DNA of 64,000 nucleotides, taken from contig NZ_JACCFH010000001.1 in NCBI RefSeq assembly GCF_013410775.1, positions 3,472,001 through 3,536,000 on the forward strand. The letters run 5' to 3'. Position 1 is the stretch's first letter; each line of letters begins with the position of its first letter. Origin of the DNA: Sphaerotilus montanus (GTDB lineage: Bacteria > Pseudomonadota > Gammaproteobacteria > Burkholderiales > Burkholderiaceae_C). The notes under the pieces are model-generated. The model searched no databases, was not told the origin of the DNA, and worked only from the letters and a program-made list of their open reading frames with translations. The position numbers were made by a program, and so were the translations under genes. Of the stretch, positions 1-9,829 are shown piece by piece.

Positions 1-197
1 TCGCCCAGCGCCTGGAAGAGCTGGGCTTCGTGCCGGGCGAGCGGGTGCGCGTCATCGCCCACGGGCCGCTGGGGGCGGAGCCGATCGCGGTGCAGCTCGG
101 CTTCACCCGGTTCGCGCTGCGGCGGGCCGAGGCCGAGCGGGTGATGCTCAGTGCCGCGTCGATCGAGCCGCCCGCCACCGCTCCGGACCATTCATGA
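1..197 (+). CDS. feoA: FeoA ferrous iron transport protein A (3' end only)
   Basis: The reading frame is open from the window edge (first full codon at base 3) and gives the last 64 residues of a FeoA protein, a small SH3-like cytoplasmic partner of the Fe(II) transporter FeoB. The visible part has the LEELGFVPGERV and PLG-x-EPI-x-V motifs typical of the FeoA core, then a short Ala/Pro-rich tail. Its TGA overlaps the feoB ATG (ATGA), so the two are translationally coupled. The start and any Fur-controlled promoter lie outside the window. Identity rests on the motif and on the feoB context. Confidence 0.88.
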   Translation, partial: AQRLEELGFVPGERVRVIAHGPLGAEPIAVQLGFTRFALRRAEAERVMLSAASIEPPATAPDHS

Positions 198-2056
198 GCG
201 CCGCAGCCGCTGCAGGCCATCCCACCGCCCACCTGGCGCTGGTCGGCAATCCCAACTGCGGCAAGACGGCGCTGTTCAACCGCCTGACCGGCAGCCGGCA
301 GAAGGTCGCCAACTACACCGGCGTCACCGTCGAGCGCAAGGAGGGCCGCTTCACCGGACCGTCCGGCCAGCATTTCCGCATCCTCGACCTGCCCGGCGCC
401 TACAGCCTGCAGCCCAAGAGCCCGGACGAGGCCGTGACGCGCGCCGTGTGTCTGGGCGAACTGGCCAGCGAGCCGCTGCCGGACGTGCTGATCGCCGTCG
501 TCTCGGCCACCAACCTGCGGCTGCACCTGCGTTTCGCGCTGGAGGTGCGCGCGCTCGGGCGGCCGATGGTGCTGGTGCTCAACATGATGGACGAGGCCCG
601 CCGCCTCGGCATGCAGATCGACCGCGAGGCCCTGGCGCGGGAGCTGGGCGTGCCCGTGGTCGAGGCCATCGCCGTCCAGCACGATGGCGCGCAGGCGCTG
701 GTCGAGCTGCTGGACCGGGGCGTGCCGCCAGCCCCGACCGTGGCCACCCCTGTCGATCTGCACGCCGAAACCGCGCGCCTGCTCGCCCGGACTGTCACCT
801 TCAGCGACACGGTGAGCCTGCGCGACGAGCGGCTGGACGCCGTGCTGCTGCACCCGGTCTGGGGGCCGCTGGTGCTGACGGCGGTGCTGTTCCTGATGTT
901 CCAGGCGGTGTTCTCGTGGGCGGGGCCGCTGATGGAGGGCATCAAGGCCGGCATGGAGTGGCTGACCGGGCTGGTCAACGGCGTGATGCCCGAAGGCCCG
1001 TTGCGCGGTCTGCTGACCGATGGCGTGATCGCCGGGGCGGGGGGCGTGCTGGTGTTCCTGCCGCAGATCCTGATCCTGTTCCTCTTCATCCTGGCGCTCG
1101 AAGAATCGGGCTACCTGCCGCGGGCGGCCTTCCTGCTCGACCGGGTGATGGTCGGCGCGGGGCTGTCGGGGCGTTCGTTCATCCCGCTGCTGTCGAGCTT
1201 CGCCTGTGCGGTGCCGGGCATCATGGCCACGCGCAGCATCCAGCACCCGCGCGACCGCCTGGTCACCATCCTGGTCGCGCCGCTGATGACCTGCTCGGCG
1301 CGGCTGCCGGTCTATGCGCTGCTGATCGGTGCCTTCATCCCGGACACGACCGTGGGCGGGGTGTTCAACCTGCAGGGGCTGGTGCTGTTCACGCTGTACG
1401 TCGCGGGCATCGTCAGCGCGGTCGCCGTGTCGATGGTGCTCAAGCGCTGGTTCTCGGTCTCTGGTCAAGGCGACACCGAACAGCCACTGCTGCTGGAGCT
1501 GCCGGCGTATCGGCTGCCGAATCCGCGCGACCTGGCGATCGGCCTGCTGGAGCGGGCGCGCATCTTCGTGCGCCGCGTCGGCACGATCATCCTGTCGCTG
1601 ACCGTGCTGCTGTGGGGGCTGGGCAGCTTTCCCGCACCCCCGGAAGGCGCCACTGGCGCTGCAATCTCCTACAGCCTGGCCGGCACGATCGGTCATGCGC
1701 TGGAGTTCGTGTTCGCGCCGATCGGGTTCAACTGGCAGATCTGCATCGCGCTGGTGCCGGGCATGGCGGCGCGCGAGGTGGTCGTCGGGGCGCTGGCCAC
1801 GGTGTACGCGCTGTCCGACACCAGCGACGCCGCCACCCAGCAGCTCGCCGGCCTGATCGGCGCGCAGTGGGGACTGCCGACGGCGCTGTCGCTGCTGGCC
1901 TGGTTCGTGTTCGCGCCACAGTGCATCTCGACGCTGGCCGTCATCCGCCGCGAGACCAACTCGGCGCGCACGATGTGGCTGTCGGCGGCCTACCTGACCA
2001 CGCTGGCCTACGGCGCGGCCTTCCTGACCTTCCACATCGCCAAGGCACTGACATGA
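194..2056 (+). CDS. feoB: Ferrous iron transporter B (FeoB)
   Basis: FeoB is the GTP-regulated inner-membrane Fe(II) permease. The 620 residues begin with a G domain: G1 GNPNCGKT at residues 18-25, a DLPGAYSL G3 region near 63-70 and an NMMD G4 motif near 129. Then come the two Gate regions, the first with the GRSFIPLLSSFACAVPG stretch and the TCSARLPVY motif, and about eight to ten hydrophobic segments. It is shorter than the 773-residue E. coli protein, mainly in the helical regulatory part and the C-terminus, which is common in betaproteobacteria. The ATG overlaps the feoA stop, and its own stop overlaps the next start at 2053. Confidence 0.97.
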   Translation: MSAAAAAGHPTAHLALVGNPNCGKTALFNRLTGSRQKVANYTGVTVERKEGRFTGPSGQHFRILDLPGAYSLQPKSPDEAVTRAVCLGELASEPLPDVLIAVVSATNLRLHLRFALEVRALGRPMVLVLNMMDEARRLGMQIDREALARELGVPVVEAIAVQHDGAQALVELLDRGVPPAPTVATPVDLHAETARLLARTVTFSDTVSLRDERLDAVLLHPVWGPLVLTAVLFLMFQAVFSWAGPLMEGIKAGMEWLTGLVNGVMPEGPLRGLLTDGVIAGAGGVLVFLPQILILFLFILALEESGYLPRAAFLLDRVMVGAGLSGRSFIPLLSSFACAVPGIMATRSIQHPRDRLVTILVAPLMTCSARLPVYALLIGAFIPDTTVGGVFNLQGLVLFTLYVAGIVSAVAVSMVLKRWFSVSGQGDTEQPLLLELPAYRLPNPRDLAIGLLERARIFVRRVGTIILSLTVLLWGLGSFPAPPEGATGAAISYSLAGTIGHALEFVFAPIGFNWQICIALVPGMAAREVVVGALATVYALSDTSDAATQQLAGLIGAQWGLPTALSLLAWFVFAPQCISTLAVIRRETNSARTMWLSAAYLTTLAYGAAFLTFHIAKALT

Positions 2057-2322
2057 CGACGACGCTCTACGCCGCCTTCGAAGCCACCGTGATCGCCGCG
2101 GCCTGCGGCTGGGCGCTGTGGCACACCGCCACGCGCGTGCTCAAGCTGAAGCTCGGGCGCCGCGCGGGGGCGTCCGCGTCTTCGTCTGCGGGTGGGTGCG
2201 GGAGCGGCTGCGGGGGATGCAGCGCTTCATCCGGGGCTGGCAACGCTTGCGGAAGCGGTGCCAGCCAACCGGAGCGGATCAGCGTGGTGGCTGCGCCTTC
2301 AACCAGGCGTAAGTCCGGCTGA
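2053..2322 (+). CDS. FeoB-associated Cys-rich small membrane protein (DUF6587-like)
   Basis: This 89-residue protein starts with an ATG that overlaps the feoB stop codon (ATGA), so it is the third gene of the feo operon. Residues about 5-25 form one hydrophobic helix, followed by a basic stretch (KLKLGRR) and a Ser/Gly/Cys-rich region containing CGSGCGGC and a further Cys. Small Cys-rich single-span proteins after feoB are a known group (FeoB-associated Cys-rich membrane protein, DUF6587). Their role is not settled; they may replace FeoC or handle Fe(II) at the membrane. The last 44 bases overlap, tail to tail, the end of the minus-strand epimerase gene. Confidence 0.75.
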   Translation: MTTTLYAAFEATVIAAACGWALWHTATRVLKLKLGRRAGASASSSAGGCGSGCGGCSASSGAGNACGSGASQPERISVVAAPSTRRKSG

Positions 2323-3285
2323 GGCCTTCGGGGGTCGGCACGCGCTGGGTCCAGCCGATGCGCTTGAGGCCCTCGTTGCTGTAGCGGATCGGCGTGTACA
2401 TCGACTGGACGACGTAAGGCGTGAAGACCGCGGGCATCTGGCCCTTGGACGCCTTGTTGTACGCCACCAGCTTCTTCGACAGCCACAGGAACAGCCCGAA
2501 CGACAGCGGGATGACGCGCATCTTCTGCACGTTCTTCAGGTAGCCATCAAGGTACTGGCGGCAAGTCGGGATGTTGTCGTCGGTGACGGCAAACGCACTG
2601 CCGCTCGGCGCATGGACCGCCGCCCGCGCCACCGCATCGGCGCAGTTCTCGACATAGGTCAGCGGCAGCAGCGCGCCGTTGCCCAGGCTCGCGAACAGCC
2701 CCATCGCCTTCAGCCCGACCCGCGGCGACAGCGCGCCACCGCCCGGTCCGTAGATCACGCCGGGGCGCAGGATCACGGTCTCGAAGCCGTACTGCGCCGC
2801 GAACTCCATGAACATGTGTTCCTGGCGTGTCTTGGCGTAGCCGTAGGGGCCCTTGTCCACGCCGACCGGCTCGATCGGGGTGTCCTCGCCCAGCGTGTCG
2901 CCTGGCTTCATCCCGTCGGTCTTGTAGACGGCGAACGAGCTGATCAGCGTGATGCGCTGGATGCCGGTCTTGCCACACGCCTCGAAGACGTTGCGGCTGC
3001 CCATGACGGTGTTGGCGAACATGTCGGCCGCCGCGCCCTTCATTCCGGCCGCCGCATGGATCACGCAGTCCACGCCCTGCAGCATCGCGTCGAAGGAGCC
3101 GCGTGCGAGCAGGTTGGCCGCGGCGGTCTCGATCTGCGCCTGCGGGAACTCCTTGACCAGCGACTCGATGAAGCCGGCCGGAGCCTTGTTGCGGAAGTGC
3201 AGCCGCAGGTCGAACTGACCCTGCATCAGGAGGCTGCGCGCGATCTGCTTGCCGAGGAAACCGCCGGCGCCGGTGACGAGGATCT

Positions 3286-3289
<4 letters not shown>
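2279..3289 (-). CDS. NAD-dependent epimerase/dehydratase (extended SDR)
   Basis: The 336-residue protein is an extended short-chain dehydrogenase with a Rossmann fold. It begins MKILVTGAGGFLG (GxxGxxG at residues 7-13), has a YxxxK catalytic pair at Y149/K153 and an LRPGVIYGPGGG segment typical of nucleotide-sugar epimerases. The substrate cannot be read from the sequence; UDP- or GDP-sugars are likely from the context. Its ATG overlaps the stop of the upstream Gfo/Idh gene (ATGA), so both are made together. It is the last gene of a minus-strand set that also holds a GT2 glycosyltransferase, a deacetylase-like protein and an O-antigen-ligase-type protein. Confidence 0.85.
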
Positions 3290-4398
<1,109 letters not shown>

Positions 4399-4444
4399 GG
4401 CATGCACTCCCGGTGGTTCTTCAATTTGTCGCAATTCGTCAGAT

Positions 4445-5659
4445 TCAGCGGCTCGTGCGGCCCCAGCTGCCGCTGGCCCGCCCGGTCGAAAAGCGCCAGG
4501 ACGCCACCAGGAACGCCCAGTTCAGCGCAAACAGGAAGGCCGCCAGCTTGACCAGCGTCGGCAGCTTCACGCCGCGGCTCGTCAGTCGCCAGCCCGCCCA
4601 GGCCAGCACGTAGCTCGTTGCCTGCGCCAGCGCGTAGACCGCCCAGCCCGCCGACTGCTGCTGCACCGCCAGCACGACCGAGGCGGCCAGGGCCAGCAGC
4701 AGCAGGTGCGGCGCGGTCCAGCGCAGCACCTTGTGCGAGACATAGGCGAAGGCGGTGGCCAGCGAGGTGCGTGTCAGGTACTGCGGGTGGCGGGCGAGCG
4801 CCTGGAAGTTGCCGATGCCGATCCGGATGCGGCGCTTGACCTCTTCGCCGATCTGCTCGGGGGTGTCTTCCTCGGCCCAGGCTTTGGGTTCGTAGACGAG
4901 GCGGTGCCCGGCGGCCGACACGTTCATCGCGACGCAGAAGTCGTCGCAGATCGTGTCCGGGCGCAGCGGCTGCCACAAGGTGCGGCGGATGGCGTAGATC
5001 GCACCGTTCGCGCCCAGCAGCGCGCCGATGCGGGCCTCGAAGAACTTCAGGAACTGCTCGATGCGCCAGTACAGGCTGTCCTGGTTGTCGCCGCTGGCGT
5101 TGCCCAGCAGGCGCAGCTCCCCGGTGACGCCACCGACCTTCGGGTCCTGGAAACGCGCCACCAGCCGCTTCAGCGCGCTGCGTTCGAAGTAGGTGTTGGC
5201 GTCCGAGAACACGACGATCGGCTCGACCGTGCGCGACACCAGGTCGTTGAGCACGCTGGCCTTGCCGCGGTTGACCTCGAAGGGCAGGGCGACGACGCGC
5301 GGCTCGTCCTTGAACTGCGCCATCAGTTCGGCCGTGCGGTCGCGGCTGCCGTCGGAGCCGATGTAGGCGCGCAACTTGTCGGCCGGGTAGTCGAGTGCCA
5401 GCAGGTTCTCGATGCGCGAGACGATGTGCGTCTCTTCGTTGTACGCCGAGATCACCACGGCCACCGGCGGCCAGTCGGGTTCGGCCTCGGTGTGGCCGGC
5501 GTCGATGCGGCGGTCGCGCTTGCGAAAGACGAAGCCGACATCGCGCAGCCCCTGGGCCACCGATCCGACGACGAACAGCACCACCGGGTAGAGCGCGTAG
5601 GAGTAGAGGACCGCGACGACACCCCCGATGGCGACGACGGCCAGCAGCGTGTGCAGCAC
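4445..5659 (-). CDS. Membrane glycosyltransferase family 2
   Basis: A 404-residue processive-type GT2 enzyme. There is one N-terminal hydrophobic helix (about 5-35), then the GT-A domain with the nucleotide-binding SAYNEE motif at 71-76, DGSRDRT at 103-109, a DxD-like DAN at 153-155, DDFCV near 238 (possible catalytic acceptor-site Asp) and a RRxRIGxGN segment in place of QxxRW. Two to three C-terminal membrane helices follow. Such enzymes transfer sugars to a growing chain or lipid carrier at the inner membrane. It starts 4 bases after the stop of the upstream deacetylase-like gene, which points to joint expression. Confidence 0.86.
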   Translation of the reverse strand: MLHTLLAVVAIGGVVAVLYSYALYPVVLFVVGSVAQGLRDVGFVFRKRDRRIDAGHTEAEPDWPPVAVVISAYNEETHIVSRIENLLALDYPADKLRAYIGSDGSRDRTAELMAQFKDEPRVVALPFEVNRGKASVLNDLVSRTVEPIVVFSDANTYFERSALKRLVARFQDPKVGGVTGELRLLGNASGDNQDSLYWRIEQFLKFFEARIGALLGANGAIYAIRRTLWQPLRPDTICDDFCVAMNVSAAGHRLVYEPKAWAEEDTPEQIGEEVKRRIRIGIGNFQALARHPQYLTRTSLATAFAYVSHKVLRWTAPHLLLLALAASVVLAVQQQSAGWAVYALAQATSYVLAWAGWRLTSRGVKLPTLVKLAAFLFALNWAFLVASWRFSTGRASGSWGRTSR

Positions 5660-5663
5660 CGGC

Positions 5664-6851
5664 TCAGCCCTTCGCCGCTGCGTTCGTGGTGTCCCGGTAG
5701 CCCGGACGCGGGATCACCAGATCGCGGTACTGTCCCGGCTCGCCCGGCAGGTTCTGCTCGGCGGCCTTGACGATGTTATACATCTCGCGGGCGCTGACGT
5801 AGTGCAGCTTCCAGTCCTTGCCGTCGTTGTACCTGGCGTGCAGGTGCTCGTAGCACTGGCGCATCGGCTCGCCCAGCAGCGTGTCCATGTCGCGCTCTTG
5901 CGTGCCGTGGGTGTGGATCTTGACGAAGATCCATTCCGGCTTGCCTTCGACGTGGATGCCGGTCTCGATCCAGGTGTCCACCCGGTCCGGTGTCGGCGGG
6001 CAACTGGTGCGGATGTCCGAGTTCTCGATGCGCGGGATGATGCCGAACTTGCGGTCGGTCCACTTGAAGCCGAGCGGGCCCTGGATCAGCATCAGGTCGC
6101 CCGACGCCTGGCCGCCGACCTTCACGCGCACGCCGGTGTCGTGCGACTTGCAGGCGTGCGGGTCGTCCTTGGCGTAGTAGATCTTGTTGATGGTCGAGGT
6201 CTGGCACGGGTCCGGCGAGGCCGGGAAGGTGTAGTCGACGTAGCAGCCTTCTTCGCGCAGCACGATCAGCTCGTTGTTGACGCCGCAGCCATAGCCATCC
6301 GGGTGCGAGTTGTCGAGCGCCCAGTTGCCGTGGATGAAGGCCCAGCGTGGCTGCTTCGTGACCGGGTCGACCGGCAGCGCGTCGTGGCGATCGACCAGCA
6401 GTTGTGTGAAGCGGCGCAGCTTCTCGCGCAGGCCCGCCTCGGTGTCCTTGTCGTGGTGCAGGTGGATCTCGATCTCGCCCAGCCCCATGCGGCAGATCTC
6501 GACCAGCGGGTCGAGGTGCTCGGGGCGGTACTCTTCTTCAGGGTAGAAGAAGCTGTGGATCGGTCCGCGGCCGTCCGCGTCCTTGAACGGGGCGCACAGG
6601 GCGGGGTACTCCTGGCGCCAGCGGGCCACGCGCTTGCATTCGGTGGCGTAGTCCGGCTGCTTCCACATCGGCTCGTAATGGTCGACGAAGCAGAACATCA
6701 CGTGCTTCGTCACCCCGGCCGGGGCGGGGGCGCGCCAGTCCTGCTTCAGGTAACTGGCCAGCCAGGTCTGGATATTGCGCTGGCGGATGAACAGCGCCAC
6801 GACGCCAGCGGTGGCCGCAAGCAGCACGAGAAGGACAAGCACGACACTCAT
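5664..6851 (-). CDS. Membrane-anchored polysaccharide deacetylase-like protein (hypothetical)
   Basis: I do not recognise a named family with certainty. The 395-residue protein has an N-terminal hydrophobic anchor (residues 2-22), then a soluble domain with Asp/His-rich motifs that look metal-binding: FVDHYEP at 55-61, HSFFYPEEEY at 99-108, HLHHDKD at 130-136, HGNWALDN at 174-181 and VDYTFPASPD at 205-214. The order Asp-His, His-x-His-His-Asp and His-Gly-Asn is reminiscent of NodB-type carbohydrate esterases, so a membrane-tethered periplasmic deacetylase or hydrolase is plausible. It lies 4 bases upstream of the GT2 gene. An AAAAGG site precedes its ATG. Confidence 0.6.
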   Translation of the reverse strand: MSVVLVLLVLLAATAGVVALFIRQRNIQTWLASYLKQDWRAPAPAGVTKHVMFCFVDHYEPMWKQPDYATECKRVARWRQEYPALCAPFKDADGRGPIHSFFYPEEEYRPEHLDPLVEICRMGLGEIEIHLHHDKDTEAGLREKLRRFTQLLVDRHDALPVDPVTKQPRWAFIHGNWALDNSHPDGYGCGVNNELIVLREEGCYVDYTFPASPDPCQTSTINKIYYAKDDPHACKSHDTGVRVKVGGQASGDLMLIQGPLGFKWTDRKFGIIPRIENSDIRTSCPPTPDRVDTWIETGIHVEGKPEWIFVKIHTHGTQERDMDTLLGEPMRQCYEHLHARYNDGKDWKLHYVSAREMYNIVKAAEQNLPGEPGQYRDLVIPRPGYRDTTNAAAKG

Positions 6852-7014
6852 CGGAGCCTTTTGGTATTGTGGAAGTCAGCCAGCACTCTGGCCAGTCCGT
6901 GGGTTGCAACCCGGGCGCCCAGTGCCAGAACCGGAACCGGACTGCCCGAAAAAAACGGACCGGCCGAACTCTAGCATCGCCTGCGGGCCCGTAAAGATCC
7001 TCACGGGCTCAAGC

Positions 7015-8388
7015 TCATCCGCCGTTGCCGAGGTAGTGGGAAACTACAAAGGCTTTAACTGCAAAAAGTGTGAAAGCCATCATCAGGAATGTACTTTTTA
7101 CCCACTTGATGTTGTGCACGCGCTGATAAGCGGGTGAATCCCGGTCGGTCATGCCAGGTGATTGCGAGGCGCAATACCAGGCAGAAACGCACAGTGCCAG
7201 CAGAAAGTACAGCACCGGCTGGTAGGTGCGTGACAGGAACCATGCGCAGACCAGAAATCCGACCAGTGAATTGCGCAGCAATGCCACCATCTGGCGGCTC
7301 GGATTGCGGCTTGGCATGCAGTCGATGACGGTGGACAAGCTCTTGTAGGTCAGCACGATCATGGCGATCCACAGGAAATAACCCACGAGTCCCAATTCTG
7401 CAAAACAGAGAACGAAGGAATTGTGGGCTGTCAGATGGTGGTGGTCGGTGAAATTGCCGTATCCGGCGCCGAATATGGGGCGCCATTTCAGCAGTTCGAG
7501 TCCCACGGACCAGGCCTCGATGCGCTCGCCCGCCGACTGCTCCTTGGACGAGAAGCCGCGCCCGCCGACTGCGCTGAGCGCGATGAAACCGGTGCCGCCG
7601 AGCGCCATCAGCACCGTGGTGCGGGTCGTGCCCAGCCAGTCCCGCACGACGAAGAACAGCAGCGAGGCGGCTCCCAGCAACGCACCGCGCGACTGGCTGA
7701 GGAAGATGGCGTAGCCCATGACAGCGCCCGGCGCGAGCACGAAGAGCAGATTGCGCAGGTGCTTGCCGGCCTGCCAGGCGGCCCACAGCAATGGCAGGCA
7801 CATCACCAGCACCTGCGAGAAGTCGTTCGGGTCGCTCAGGAAACCCTGCCCGCGCACCCGCCAGAGGTACCAGCCCGTGGTGTCCTGGGCAGGAATTTCC
7901 GATGCGGCGGAGGGCGGCGCACGGCTCGGGTCATCGTCCTCGTGGCTCGGTGCGGTCTGGCGCAGCACCAGTTGCGAGGCGTACTGGCCGGTGTGGAAGG
8001 CCTGGATGCCGAAGCCGGCCGCGAACAGCATGGACAGCACCACCGCAGCACAGGTCTTCTTCAGGCGTTCCAGCGTGGTCACGTTCAGCGCCACCAGCAC
8101 GAACAGCATCGACGAGGTGCTGAAATCGTTCATCGCGGTGACCGCGCCACCCGCCCAGCCGTTGAACAGCAGCGACAAGCCCAGCGTGGCCATGAAGGCG
8201 AACAGCAGCTTGAAGTCGATGGCCCGGGCGGCCACCTGCTTGCGCACCATCGCGCGGCTGGCCGCCAGCACAAAACCGAGCGTCCAGAGCACCAGCATCG
8301 GCCGGAATTCCGCAATTTCGGGCACGAACAATTCGATCGGCCGGAAAAAGCTCAGGAACACATACAGCAGGAATACCGCGAAGCTCAT
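7015..8388 (-). CDS. O-antigen ligase/polymerase family membrane protein (Wzy/WaaL-like)
   Basis: A 457-residue polytopic membrane protein with about ten to twelve hydrophobic segments and a large periplasmic loop. Near residues 325-345 lies the HNSFVLCFAELG motif that marks the O-antigen ligase (Wzy_C) family, where the His is functionally important. Such proteins polymerise or ligate polysaccharide repeats, or O-glycosylate proteins. I start it at the ATG at 8388; a longer frame to 8460 adds a non-hydrophobic stretch. The last 100 bases are visibly richer in A+T than the neighbours. It is the first gene of the minus-strand polysaccharide set and is divergent from the GT4 gene. Confidence 0.82.
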   Translation of the reverse strand: MSFAVFLLYVFLSFFRPIELFVPEIAEFRPMLVLWTLGFVLAASRAMVRKQVAARAIDFKLLFAFMATLGLSLLFNGWAGGAVTAMNDFSTSSMLFVLVALNVTTLERLKKTCAAVVLSMLFAAGFGIQAFHTGQYASQLVLRQTAPSHEDDDPSRAPPSAASEIPAQDTTGWYLWRVRGQGFLSDPNDFSQVLVMCLPLLWAAWQAGKHLRNLLFVLAPGAVMGYAIFLSQSRGALLGAASLLFFVVRDWLGTTRTTVLMALGGTGFIALSAVGGRGFSSKEQSAGERIEAWSVGLELLKWRPIFGAGYGNFTDHHHLTAHNSFVLCFAELGLVGYFLWIAMIVLTYKSLSTVIDCMPSRNPSRQMVALLRNSLVGFLVCAWFLSRTYQPVLYFLLALCVSAWYCASQSPGMTDRDSPAYQRVHNIKWVKSTFLMMAFTLFAVKAFVVSHYLGNGG

Positions 8389-8611
8389 TGTCGATGACCG
8401 ATGTTCTGGCGCAAAGGCTCGATCGTACCGGCTTCTGCATGCAATCCGCGTGACGAACACCCCGGCAGACAGGGGAGTCGCCTTAATCTGGAATTACTTG
8501 GTACCGCGGGCTGTTGCACAAACATCGACGCCGTGTCGTTCGGCACTGCGTGCCGGGGTGTGGCCCGCGTACCATCACGGCCGCGTGAATACGGAAAACC
8601 AACCCCCCTCC

Positions 8612-9817
8612 ATGAACAAGCCTGCTGTCCTCCCTCCCTTGCGCCGTGTGCTGTACCACCACCGTACCCAGGGCAAGGCCGTCGAAGGCGTCCACATCCG
8701 CGGCATCACCGACGCGTTGCGCGCCGAAGGGGTGACGGTCGACATCATCTCGCTGCCGGGTGCCGACCCGTATGCGAGCCCCAAGGCGCTGAGCCCGACC
8801 AAGCAGGCGCGTCCGTGGATGAAATGGGTCACCAGCCTGCCGGAGCCGCTGTTCGAGCTGGTCGAGCTGGCCTACAACGCGGTGTCCGGCTGGCGCATCC
8901 GCGAGTACCTGAGCGCCCACAAGGACGTGGACCTGATCTACGAGCGCTACTCCCTGTACATGTTCGTTGCCGTGGTGATCGGCCGGGCGCGCAAGATCCC
9001 GGTGATCCTGGAGGTCAACGACTCGGCCACTGTCTACCGCGTGCGCCCGCTGTTCTTCCTGAAGCTGGCGACGATGATCGAGCGCTGGGTGTTCCGGCGT
9101 GCCAACGGACTGGTGTTCGTCTCCGGAGCCTTCCGGGACCGCGTGACCAAGGCGCACGGCCACATCGCGCCGTCGCTGGTCTCGCACAACGCGGCCAACA
9201 TCGACAAGTTCAGCTTCACGCCCGAGCAGCGCGCCCAGACCCGCGTCAAGTGGGGGCTGAAGGACGGCGAAGTGGTGTGCGGCTACCTGGGCGCCTTCGT
9301 GCCGTGGCACGCGATCGACCAGTTCGTCTACAAGATCGCCGACCGCCTGAAGGCCAACCCGCACCTGAAGCTGTTGCTGGTCGGGGACGGCGCGACCTTC
9401 CCGACCGTGCAGGAGTTCGTGACGAAGAACGGCCTGGAGCAGCAGGTGATCCTGACCGGCCGCGTCTCGCACGACGAGGTGCCGGGCCTGCTGGCGGCGA
9501 TGGACATGGCGGTGCTGCCGAGTGCGGGTGACTACACCTCGCCGGTCAAGCTGTTCGAGTTCATGGCCTGCGGCATCGCGCCGATCGCGCCGGACTTCAT
9601 CCCGATCAAGGAAGTGGTCAAGGAAAACGAGACGGGCTGGCTGTTCAAGGCCGGTGACCTGGAGAGCGCGGTCGGCATGGTCCTGCAGCGCAGCCGTGAC
9701 CTGCCCGCGCTGCAGAAGATCGGCCAGGCCGCGCGCGCCTACATCGCCCGCGAGCGCCAGTGGCGCAACAACATCCTGGCGCTGGTCGACTTCCGCACCC
9801 AGGTCAAGGACAACTGA
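8612..9817 (+). CDS. Glycosyltransferase family 4
   Basis: A 401-residue GT-B fold enzyme. The N-terminal half has the loosely conserved acceptor domain; the C-terminal half carries the GT4 signatures LLLVGDG, a VILTGRV motif and the SPVKLFEFMACG segment, where EFMACG corresponds to the E-x7-E nucleotide-sugar site. No signal peptide or membrane helix is seen. It likely adds a sugar in the cytoplasm to the lipid-linked repeat. The start is uncertain: a GTG at 8585 would add nine residues, and neither start has a strong ribosome site. An acyltransferase follows 12 bases downstream. Confidence 0.88.
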   Translation: MNKPAVLPPLRRVLYHHRTQGKAVEGVHIRGITDALRAEGVTVDIISLPGADPYASPKALSPTKQARPWMKWVTSLPEPLFELVELAYNAVSGWRIREYLSAHKDVDLIYERYSLYMFVAVVIGRARKIPVILEVNDSATVYRVRPLFFLKLATMIERWVFRRANGLVFVSGAFRDRVTKAHGHIAPSLVSHNAANIDKFSFTPEQRAQTRVKWGLKDGEVVCGYLGAFVPWHAIDQFVYKIADRLKANPHLKLLLVGDGATFPTVQEFVTKNGLEQQVILTGRVSHDEVPGLLAAMDMAVLPSAGDYTSPVKLFEFMACGIAPIAPDFIPIKEVVKENETGWLFKAGDLESAVGMVLQRSRDLPALQKIGQAARAYIARERQWRNNILALVDFRTQVKDN

Positions 9818-9829
9818 GGCGCACCGGCG

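Noticed and set aside
151-2052. A long plus-strand frame overlapping feoB in another register
   Set aside because: feoB is certain in its own frame. Only the last part of this frame, from 2053, is a real gene (the Cys-rich protein).
6985-7010. Hairpin GCCCGT/ACGGGC after the O-antigen-ligase-like gene as a terminator
   Set aside because: No T-run follows on the minus strand, and the next minus-strand gene starts 160 bases on, so read-through is as likely.
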